Below, one piece after another: positions 53,100-63,600 of a stretch of 64,000 nt of DNA. Made by a program: the position numbers and the translations under genes. The DNA is taken from contig JAJDTX010000101.1 of assembly GCA_022826925.1 (NCBI GenBank), forward strand, positions 53,375 through 117,374, in the 5' to 3' direction. This DNA is from Bryobacterales bacterium (GTDB lineage Bacteria > Acidobacteriota > Terriglobia > Bryobacterales > UBA6623). Position 1 is the stretch's first letter. Each line of letters begins with the position of its first letter. The notes under the pieces are model-generated. The model did no database searches, was not told where the DNA came from, and was given only the letters and a program-made list of their open reading frames with translations.

Positions 53100-53990
53100 C
53101 TATCCGGGCTCGGGCCGCGCGCTGACCGCATCCGTGCTCGGGAATTCCGGAGGAACCGCCTGGGTGACCTCTCCGGTTACCGTCCACTCGGCGCCGCGCT
53201 TGAACGTGGTGATGAAGCCGTTGCAGCGCTGGGATATCAGCGCGTGTCCCAGCGTCGTGTGGAAGATCCGGCCCTCGCCGTAGCGGATCGTCATCAGGAT
53301 CGGCTCGTGTTCGCCGGTTCCCTCCGATTCGACGGTCGAGAACGCTGTCGCCAAGACGTGAAGATTCTTGGCAGGCCCGCGCAACCGGTCGTAGAGTTCG
53401 TCGTTGGCATGCATCCATTGCTGGGGAAGCCCGCGTGTAATGGGGTGGTCGGCGTCACGGATGTCAATCCGGAACTCGTGGCGGATTCCGTGGCTGCCGC
53501 CGATGCCGGGCGTGCGATCCAGCACGAACTCGCCGTCGCGCAGTCGCACATACGGGCCGTGGCGCTCGGTACGATCGCCCCAGCCACCGATGCCGATCAT
53601 CTCGTTGTAGGCCGTCCATTCGGGAAATGCGTTGTTGGCCGCATGGACGGATACGAAAGCTCCGCCTTCGCGGACGAATGCTTCGAAATCCGCCATCGCA
53701 CCCTCGCCCCATGGCTCCCCGTTGTAATTCGAAACGACCAGGTCGTAATCGCCAAAGGCGGGCCGGTACGTTTCCATTGGCCCCCCGGGAGGCGGAGTCG
53801 TGGCGATGTCGACTGTGAACATGCCCGTTTCCTCGAGATAGCCCTTGAGGTACTGCGTCGTGGTTGGCCAAATGCGGTGGTTGCTCTGGCCGTCAACGAT
53901 CAGGGCGGCGTACTTGCTCGGAGGAGCAGGCGAGGAGCAACTCAACAGGCAAGCCGCGACAAAGCCAGTGACGAAGGGTCTGAAGCTCAT
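53100..53990 (-). CDS. ThuA-like (class I glutamine amidotransferase-like) lipoprotein
   Basis: 296 residues. The signal ends in LLSCSS (lipobox LLSC). The ThuA fold is shown by ALIVDGQSNHRIWP, DYDLVVSNYNGEPWG, AFVREGGAFVSVHAANN (the HAANN strand of ThuA), DADHPITRGLP and RIFHTTLGHA. The His near the HAANN loop sits where glutamine amidotransferases have the nucleophile elbow, but no Cys is present, so glutaminase chemistry is not expected. ThuA domains are tied to trehalose-like sugar use or lie next to secreted sugar oxidoreductases. Substrate unknown. Confidence 0.82.
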   Translation of the reverse strand: MSFRPFVTGFVAACLLSCSSPAPPSKYAALIVDGQSNHRIWPTTTQYLKGYLEETGMFTVDIATTPPPGGPMETYRPAFGDYDLVVSNYNGEPWGEGAMADFEAFVREGGAFVSVHAANNAFPEWTAYNEMIGIGGWGDRTERHGPYVRLRDGEFVLDRTPGIGGSHGIRHEFRIDIRDADHPITRGLPQQWMHANDELYDRLRGPAKNLHVLATAFSTVESEGTGEHEPILMTIRYGEGRIFHTTLGHALISQRCNGFITTFKRGAEWTVTGEVTQAVPPEFPSTDAVSARPEPG

Positions 53991-54678
53991 GGTGACGGTT
54001 CGAATCTACCACGGAGGCAGGAACCGAGCAACAGGTGTTCCGATGAATCGGGCCACTCGACCCATCGCGCGCCGACACGAGCTCCGGAATCTCGAACTTG
54101 GGGGCAGTCGTATAGGCGAGTTCGATTCTTGCGGTCGGTCCAAACTCTGCACGAGCCATGCGGTCGCGGCGTCCGGAACGCAGGCGGGTGGACTGTCCCT
54201 ATCGCAGTGGCGGACAGATCGGCGGAACGGGGCGACTCTTCCAGCTTGGAGCTCGCCGGCCGATTTGGCATGAATTGGCATGCCTGGTGTTGCCCGGCAG
54301 CGTCTTCACACAGGTCAATCCCGGGCGTCCCACCGCGGCCCTTGCCCCCGTCGCGCACTAGCTGGTGCTCCGGGTTGGCTAGGGTGCAGCGGTGCGGCAG
54401 GAGCGCACTTGGTGCGAAGCGGGCGGCGGAAGACACTGCCGTTTTGGCGCGGCAACTGCCGCCCGGATTGGCTAGTACACGCCGCCGAGCGGTTGGGGAC
54501 TGGCTAAGGCGCGAAGTCCCGCCGGAATCGGCTCCGCCTGTGGTGCCAGAGGCTCGAGCCGGGGATCTGGCTAGCCAGCCAGGCCGGCGATCCGGCCGCG
54601 TGGTCAACCCCGCAGAGATTCCTCGCGACTTCTAGACTCACTGGGGATCTGGGCTATATTGACCGGGAGAACATCTCG
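53991..54678. other. Long intergenic region upstream of the PKS
   Basis: 688 bases without a convincing gene. A GGGAG at 54665-54669 lies 9 bases before the PKS ATG at 54679 and is the likely ribosome site. TATATT at 54655-54660 looks like a -10, but would start the transcript inside that ribosome site, so I do not claim it. The word GGCTAG recurs at three places (near 54377, 54468 and 54567), probably by chance. Confidence 0.5.
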
Positions 54679-57600
54679 ATGATGGATTCAAACCGGTCGT
54701 CTGATTCTGGCGCAGACTCGCACGCTTTCGCTGACGTGCGCTCGCCGAAATCTTCCGAATCCAGGTCGCCAGTGGCGATCGTGGGCATGGCTTGCCGATT
54801 CCCCGGGGCGGATGGGCTATCCGCCTTCTGGCGTCTCCTGGAAACCGGCAGCAACGCGGTGCAGGAGGGCCTGCCGGGGTCCGGCATAGGTCGCGTGGGC
54901 GCCCTCTTCCCGGACGACACGGGACAGATCGACGCCTGCCGCTTCGGCGCCTACCTTGACGAGCTCGACCGGTTCGACGCCGCCTTCTTCCGGATTTCGC
55001 CGGTCGAAGCGCAATTGCTGGACCCGCAGCAACGGCTGATCCTAGAGACGAGCTGGCGGGCGCTCGAGGATGCGGGCATCGATCCCGAGTTGCTGAAGGA
55101 CAGCCGTACCGGTGTCTATGCGGGTATCAGCAACAACGACTACCGCGGACTGATTCTGGAAGCCAGCGAGAACGCAGGTTCCGCCGAGCCTGCCGCCAGT
55201 CTGTATGCGGTCACCGGCACGTCCCTCAATACGGCAATCGGCCGGGTTGCTTTCGCGCTCGGCCTTGGAGGGCCGGCGATGGCAGTGGACACCGCCTGCT
55301 CGTCATCGTTGGTCGCAACGCACCAAGCCGTCTCCGGCTTGCAGCGGGGCGACGCGGATCTCGCGCTCGCCGGCGGCGTGAACATCATTCTCTCCGGCCG
55401 GCTCCTAGAATTTCGCGCCAACGCGGGGATGTTGTCTCCGGACGGCCAGTGCAAGACCTTCGATGCCTCCGCCAACGGATATGTCAGGGGCGAGGGCTGC
55501 GGCGTCTTAGTGCTGAAGCGGCTCGCCGATGCGGAGGCCGACGGCGACCGCATCTGGGGGGTCATCCTGGGCACGGCGCTGAACCAGGACGGGGCGAGCC
55601 CGGGCCTGACAGTTCCGAACGGGGCGGCGCAGGAACGTGTGATCGCGGCGGCCCTCGAGCGGGCCGGGATTCAGCCATCGGATATCGACTATCTGGAGGC
55701 ACACGGGACTGGCACTGAGGTGGGCGACCCGATCGAGATCAACGCGACGGCAGCGGCCTATGGGAGCGGCCGGGACGCAAGCCGCCCGCTGCTGATCGGC
55801 TCGGTGAAAACCAATATCGGGCATCTGGAATCCGCGGCAGGGGCCGCGGGGCTGATCAAGACGGTGCTTGCGATGAACCGGCGAGTCATCCCCAAGCACC
55901 TCCATTTCCATACCCCGAATCCTGAGATGGACTGGGAGCGGCTGCCATTGCGGGTGACGTCCGCCCAGACGCCTTGGCCCGCTCATGCAGACCGCCCGCC
56001 GCTGGCCGGTGTGAGCGGGTTCGGCTGGTCGGGGACGAACGCCCATGTCGTGCTGGAAGGGTACGCCTCCTCTGGCGATGCGGCGCTCAGCCTCGGCGGG
56101 GACGGTTGGATCGCAGGCGCTCCGAAGCCGATCGCCGTCTCGCTGCCGGCGCCCGTCTCGTCGCCGCAGTCGAAGCGCGCGCTTGCCTCGCGCGTAACGC
56201 GCTTGCTGCCGCTCTCCGGAAAGTCCGGCGCCGCGCTGCGCGACGTGGCGGGACGCTATCTCGGGTGGCTAGACGAACAGGAGGCAGCGGTTGCAGCAGA
56301 GGGCGCGGCGCTTGATCCCCTGCTTTCCGACATGGCATGGTCGGCCGGCATCGGCCGGAGCCACTTCGGCCACCGGGCGGGAGTGGCGTTCCGGGACGCG
56401 GAGTCGCTGCGCGAGGGCTTGCGGGCGATCGCCGAGACGGAGCAGCCATCGGAATCGCGCAAAGCGGCCACCGTGGCATTCGTCTACACCGGACAGGCCA
56501 GTCAATGGCCGGGCATGGGCGCGGCGCTTTACGAAAGCGAGCCAGTTGTGCGCGCGGTGCTCGACCGGTGCGACGACGTGCTCGCGGAAGAGCGTGACGG
56601 CTCATTGCTCGACGTAATGTTCGGCCGTCCCGGAGCTGCGGGAGACCTCGACGATCCGCAGTGGAAGCAGCCCGCGATCTACGCGCTGGAATGTGCCGTT
56701 ACGGCGCTGTGGTCAAGCCTCGGCATCCAGCCGGACGTGGTGCTCGGACACAGTCTGGGAGAGGTCGCGGCGGCGCACTCAGCGGGCGTGTTCGGCCTGG
56801 AGGACGGATTGCGCCTCGCCGCAGTGCGGGGTGCGCTGGTCGGCGCCTTGCCCGGCAAGGGTGCGATGGCAGCGGTATTCGCACCGGCCGCGCGCGTGGA
56901 GGAAGCACTGAGCGCGCACAATGCGGCGTCGCAGGGCATCGGCCTCTGCATCGCCGCCGACAACGGGGCGCATCAGGCCATAAGCGGTCCGGCGGAGGAG
57001 GTCTCCGCGATCCTCGAGCGCTTGGAGGCGGCCGACATTCGGGTCGCGCGGCTGCGCAAGAGCCCCGCCTACCACAGCGCCATGATCGAGCCCGCGCTGG
57101 GCGAATTGGAGGCAGCCCTCTCGCAGCTTCCTTTTGCACCGCCGTCGCTCCCCTTCGTCAGCAATCTCAGCGGACGGCCGGTCGCTTCGGGCGAGACGCT
57201 GGATGCGGCGTACTGGCGGCAGCAGATGCGCGCGCCGGTGGCGTTCCGCGCCTGCGTCGAGACCATGGCGGGGCTGGGAGTGGACGCGGTCGTGGAGATC
57301 GGTCCGCACGCAGTGCTCGGTCCCATGGTCTCGATGGCCTGGCCGGACGCGGGCGGGGTCGCCGAGCCAGCAGTCGTGTCGAGTCTCCGGCGGCCCGCGA
57401 CCGGTGAAGAGCCGCCGGCTCCAGGGTCCGGCGGAGGCTTCGTGGAGGCCGTCGCCGGCGCCTACGAGGCCGGGCTGCCGCTACGCTTCGAAGGGCTCTT
57501 CGCCGGCGAGGCGCGGCGCCGCATTGCGCTGCCGGGCTATCCTTTCCAGCGCGAGCGCTACTGGGTCGAGGCACCCAAGCGGCGACGGCCGGGCACCGGG

Positions 57601-60600
57601 CACCCGTTGCTGGGTGTGCGGCATGATTCCGCGAGCGGCGAGATCAGTTTCGACACCGAGTTGTTCCCCTCGGACCCGGCATGGCTCGGCGACCACCGCG
57701 TCTTCAACCGGCTAGTGGCGCCGGGCGCACTCTATGGTTCGATGGCGATTTCGGCGTGCGCCGCCGAGCGCCTCGGCGCGGGGGTCATCGAGGAATTTCA
57801 GATGCGGAGCGCGCTTGTCTTTTCGGAGAAGGGCACCGCAGACGGAAGCGAAGAAGAAGGCCGTCGGCTGCAGGTGCTGCTGGATGACCCTGGGGAGGGG
57901 GCGTCGCGCCGTGTTCGGATCCTGAGTCGGGGGGCGAACGACGAAGACTGGACACTGCACGCAGAGGGCCGGGCCCCGACTAGCCCCGGTTCGGGTCCGC
58001 CGGTGTCCGGCACGCCGCTGGACCCGGCAGGCCTGAAGGCAGATCTGGCACGGGTGGATGTCACGGCCTATTACCGCGCCAAGGCCGCGGTCGGGATCGA
58101 TCTCGGCCCCTCCTTCCGAACGCTGCAAGCGGTGTGGTCCCGGCCGGGCGAGGCGCTGGGCGAAGTGTCCCTGCCGGACTCCGCCGGCCGCAGCGGGCTG
58201 GAGGTTCATCCGCTCGTGTTGGACGGCTGCTTTCAGGTGATGGGGGCGGCTCGCGCACCCGGCGGTTCCGACGAAGGGATCACCTATCTGCCTTTCGGAT
58301 GGGAGCGGCTCTCGTTGCCGGAGAAGCTTCCGGACCGGCTGCTCTGTCATGTGCGCATGCGAGAAGTGCCGGACAGCGCGGTTGCCGAACAGCCGGAGGC
58401 GATAAGCGCCGACATCGCTCTCTACGAGCTGAGCGGATCCCTGATCGGCACCCTCAGCGGGTACACGGTTAAGCGGGCGACGCGGGCTGCTCTGCTCGCC
58501 GCGGTAGAAGGGGTGGAGGAGCTGCTCTACGAAGTGGTGTGGCGCGACCGGCCACTGCCGCCCGGCATGCTGCCAGCGGACTTCCTGCCGAGTCCGTCGG
58601 CTGCAGCTTCCCGCTCGCAGCCTTTCTCTCGGTATCTGACTGCCGAGGGAGTCGATGCCGCGGAAGAGACCGATTTCCAAGGGGAAATGGAGCGCGCGTC
58701 GTCGTGCTACGCGCTATCCGCCCTGGAAGCGCTGGGGTGGGAGCGCAAGGCAAGCGCGGATGTGGATCTGGAAGAGCTGCGCGAGCGCCTTGAGGCCTTG
58801 CCCGAGCACGCGCATCTGATCCGCCGGATGCTGGAGATCCTGGCTCGTTCGGGCGTGGTGCAGGCGCAGGACGAAGGATTCGTAGTAACGGTCGGGGCCG
58901 ACGGTCCGTTGCCGGATGGGGTGCCGCGCGATCCCGAGGCGTTTCTGGACGAGATGAGTGCGCGATTCCCGCACGCGACGAACGAAGTCGGGCTATTTCG
59001 GCGCTGTGCCGGCGCCCTGCCCGAGGTGCTCCGCGGCAATGAGGACCCACTGTCGCTGCTCTTTGGCGATGCGGAACCGCAGGCCGGCGATCTCTACCGG
59101 CGGGCGCCGGTCTGGCGCGCCGCGAACCTGATGCTGGGCGAGGTGGTTCGGACGCTGGTGGACGAATTGCCGGACGGGCGGCGGCTGCGCGTGCTGGAGG
59201 TCGGCGCCGGAATCGGCTCGGCGACTGAATGCATCCTGCCGGAGCTTCCGGCTGGCCGGTTCGACTACATGTACACCGACATTTCCGCGGGCTTCTTTGC
59301 GGACGCGGAGGCGCGCTTCAACGCCGACGGAGCCCCGATCGACTACCGGGTTCTGGATATCGAGAAGGACCCGTTAGCCCAGGGATTCGAACCCCACGCT
59401 TACGACGTAGTCATCGCGGCCAACGTGCTGCACGCCACTTGCTACTTGGACGAGACGCTTGCCCACTGCCGGACGCTGCTGGCTCCGTCGGGGCTGCTAG
59501 TGGCGCTCGAGAACCAGCGCGGCCGGGGCTGGATGGATTTGATCTTCGGTCAGCTGGATGGCTGGTGGCGCTTTGCCGATCGCTACCGCGCGAACCACGC
59601 CCTCGCGGGGCCCGACGTGTGGCGTGAGGCGCTCGCCGATACGGGGTTCACGGAATCCGAAATTCTCGGCGTGGATCGGTCGGAAGCGGCCGGCCTGCCG
59701 GATCGGGGGGTGATCGTGGCGCAGGGTCCGGCGGAGATCCTCTTGCCGGAGGGCGTCTGGATTCTCTCTGCCGACCGGGGCGGCACGGCGGCAGCGCTGG
59801 CAGCGCAGCTAGCCGCACAGAATCAGCGGGTGGTGCTGGCTAGCGACGATCTGGAACGCACGAGGTTGGCCGCGGAAAGCGAGGCCGGGATTGTCGTGGC
59901 AGCGGTCGAGATGGAGCGGCGCGAGTCTTGGCGCTCGCTCGTCGAGGGACTGCCCTCTGATGTACCCTTCGCGGGCGTGGTGCATCTCGTCGCGCAGGAT
60001 GGCCGCGGGGCAGACGCGACAACCGCAGAGCTGGCCGCGGATGCGAAGCGGGCAGCGGCGAGTGCGCTAGCGCTAGCGCAGGGCGTGGCGGACGCGGACG
60101 CCGTGCCCGAGAAAGGCCTGTGGTTCGTCACACGCGGTGCACAGGTGCTGGAACGGGAGCGCGCCGGGGAATTGGCCGGTGCCGCCCTCTGGGGCTTGGG
60201 CAGAGTGGTGGCGCGGGAGGTGCCCCAGCTGCAATCGCGGATGCTCGATCTCGACCCCGAGGCAGCGAAGCCGCAGGCCGTCCTCGCGGATGAATTGCTG
60301 TTCCCAGATTCGGAGAACCACATCGCGCATCGCCAGGGGCGCCGCCAAGTGGCTCGGCTGGTCCGGAAGGGTTCCGGCGCAGAGCGTCTTGCCCTGCCGG
60401 AGGAAGCGGGCTGGGTGCTGGCGCCGGACGAGGGAGGAGCGATCGAGACACTGCGCGTGCAGCCGCTGGCGGCACGTGCCCTAGAGCCGAAGGAGGTGCG
60501 CGTCGCCGTCGAAGCCTGCGGGCTCAACTTCTTGGACGTGTTCCGCGCCATGGGCCTGGTCGAGGAGGGGCTGCTCGGCGAGGAATTCTGCGGCCGAATT

Positions 60601-63600
60601 GTCGAAACCGGTTCGGACGCAACCACAGTCACGGTGGGCGACCGCGTGGCCGGCTTCGCGTTCGGCACGTTCGGACCCGAGGTGGTGACGCGGGAGGAAC
60701 TGGTCGCGCTCGCTCCGCCAGGCGTGTCGGCGACGGCGCTCGCCACGATCCCGTCGGTATTCGTGACATGCGTGCTGTCATACGAGCTTGCCGGGCTGAA
60801 GGCCGGAGACCGCGTGCTGATCCACGCCGGCGCGGGCGGCGTCGGGCTTGCGGCCATCCAGCTGGCTCAGGCGGCCGGCGCGGAAGTGTTTGCCACAGCG
60901 AGCGCGCCCAAGCAAGCCTACCTTCGCTCGCTCGGAGTCCGGCATGTGTTCGACAGCCGCTCGACCGCGTTCGGCCAGGATGTCCTCGAAGCGACAGGCG
61001 ACGCCGGAGTCGACGTTGTGCTGAACAGCCTGACTGGCGAGGGCTTCATCGAGGCGAGCCTTGCCTGCCTCGCGCAGGGCGGCCGCTTCGTGGAGCTCGC
61101 TAGGCGGGACATCCTGAGCAAGGACGAGATGGCAGCGCTGCGGCCGGATGTCGCCTATTCGATCCTCGATCTCTACACCCTCAAGCAGGAGGATCCGGCT
61201 CGGCCGGGTGCGGCCCTGAGGAACGTGCTGGCGCGCATCGCGAGGGGCGAGCTTGCGCCGCTCATGCACACCAGATGGCCGCTAGCCGAGACGAGCGCTG
61301 CGATGGGCTTCATGCGCGCGGCGCGGCACATCGGCAAGATCGTGCTGACGACGCCTCCCCTCAGTACGGGACGGCTGCGGCAGGAAGGCACCTATCTGGT
61401 GACAGGCGGCATGGGCGGCATCGGCTGCGAGCTCGCCGGATGGCTTGCCGAGCGCGGGGCGGGATCGGTCGTCCTCAACGGCCGCAGGCTCCCAGACGAC
61501 GCGGCAGCCAAGACGATTGAGGCGCTACGTGCCCGCGGATTCAGGATCGAGGTCGAGATTGCGGACGTGACGGACCCGGCCGCGCTCGACGCGATGCTGG
61601 CACGGATGGACGCGACCCAGCCGCCGCTGGCCGGCGTGATCCATTGCGTCGGCGTGCTGTCGGACGCCGCCCTCGGAAACCAGAGCTGGGAGAGCTTCGA
61701 GACCGTGCTGTGGCCGAAGATGCTGGGCGCCTGGCACCTGCACCGCGCGACCGCGGGTCGCGATCTGGACATGTTCGTCTTGTACTCGAGCGTTGCCGGC
61801 ATTTTGGGCAATCCTGGCCAAGCCAACCATGCGACGGCCAACGCTTTCCTCGACCAGCTCGCCGCCCACCGGCGTGCGCTGGGCCTTCCCGGGCAGGCCA
61901 TTGCCTGGGGTGCGTGGTCGGAGCTGGGCGAGGCGGAGGAGCAGCGCGAGCGGATCGCCGGACGGCGGGAGGCATTCGGCACCGGGTGGTTCACGCCGGA
62001 GCAGGGCTTCAAGGCCTTCGAGCGCCTGCTGCGCCAGGATGCAACGAGCGCCGTTGTGGCAGCGGTGGACTGGCCGGTATTCGGGGAATCCCTCGGAGAC
62101 CGTCCTCCCTTTCTTGAGGACTTGCTTACCGTCGCCACGGACGACGGAGACGGTCCGTTCTCGTCGCAAGATCTGCTCGTGCAACTCGGTGCGACGCCGC
62201 CAGCGGGCCGAGAGGACCTGCTGGTGTCCTTCCTGCAGACGGAAGTGCAGGCGGTACTCAGGCTGCCATCGGCGCCGGCACCGGCAGTCGGGTTTTTCGA
62301 TCTGGGGATGGACTCCCTGATGGCGGTCGAGCTGCGGAATCGCCTCAACCGGACCTTCTCCGAAGCCTACGTGGTGCCAAACACCCTAGTGTTCGACTAC
62401 CCGACCATCGCCGATCTGGCTCGTCATCTGGTAGACGCGCTCGGCGAATCCGGCCCGGCGGCGGAGTCGATTCCCGAGCCGAGCCCGCAGTCGCCGGTGC
62501 GAAGCGAGGACGGCGGAATCGCGATCGTCGGCATGGCGTGCCGTTTTCCCGGTGCGCCGGACATTGCGACCTTTTGGCGCCAGCTCGAATCCGGTCACGA
62601 CGCGGTGACGAGCGGGCGGCGGGACAACGGGTCTTGGACAGGGGTCGCGGGCGACCCCGCGGCCGAGGACGGCGCGGGACGGCGCGGCGGCTTCGTAGAG
62701 GAGATCGACCGCTTCGATGCACGCTTCTTCGGTATAGCGCCGATCAGTGCGCGGATGATGGACCCGCAGCAGCGGCTCCTTCTGGAGACAAGCTGGCGGG
62801 CGCTTGAAGACGCAGGGATCGATCCAGAGGGCCTGAGGGGCAGTCGCACCGGGGTCTACGCCGGTATCGCGACCAGCGAGTACCGCGATCTGATGATGAT
62901 GGCGGGTGCCGAAGGCCTCAACTATCTCGGCACGGCGAGCAGCATGGCGGTGGGCGGCGTCGCGTTCAAGCTGGGCCTCACGGGGCCGGCGATGCCGGTG
63001 ACCCTCAACTGCGCGGCATCGCTGGTCACGGTGCAGCAGGCGGTCGCGGGCCTGCGGAAGAACGAGGTGGACTTGGCCCTGGTGGGAGGCGTGAACGCGA
63101 TCCTCTCGCCCGGGTTGACCAAGGAGATGGCGGAGCTGGGGATGTTGTCGCGACAGGGGCTCTGCAAGACCTTCGACGCCTCCGCCGATGGTTTCGTGCG
63201 GAGCGAGGGCTGCGGGATGGTGGTCCTGAAACGTTTGGAGGATGCGGAGGCCGATGGCGACCGCATCTGGGCGGTGATCCGAGGGGCAGCCGTCAACCAG
63301 AACGGGGCCGGCGCGGGGCCGACGGTGCCGAACGGACCGGCGCAGGAGCGAGTGATCGAGCAGGCGTTGTCGCAGGCAGGCGTGAGTCCGGCGGACGTGG
63401 ACTATCTGGAGGCGCATGGAGCGGGATCGGAGTTGGGGGACCCAATCGAGGTGCAGGCCGCAGCGGCGGTCTACGGCGCGGGACGCGCCAAGGACCGGCC
63501 GCTGCTGGTCGGCTCTGTCAAGACCAACATCGGCCACCTGGAATCGGCGGCGGGGGTCGCCGGGCTGATCAAGGTCGTCCTCGCCATGCGGCACGGCGTG

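Noticed and set aside
53990..54020. GGTTCGAATC word resembling a tRNA T-loop
   Set aside because: The flanking bases do not form a 5 bp stem and no anticodon arm lies upstream.
54633..54660. TAGACT, 16 bases, TATATT as a promoter for the PKS
   Set aside because: Transcription would start within the ribosome binding site, so it is unlikely to be the functional promoter.
57712..58680. Minus-strand frame of 322 codons inside the PKS
   Set aside because: It lies opposite the DH domain and has no recognisable content.
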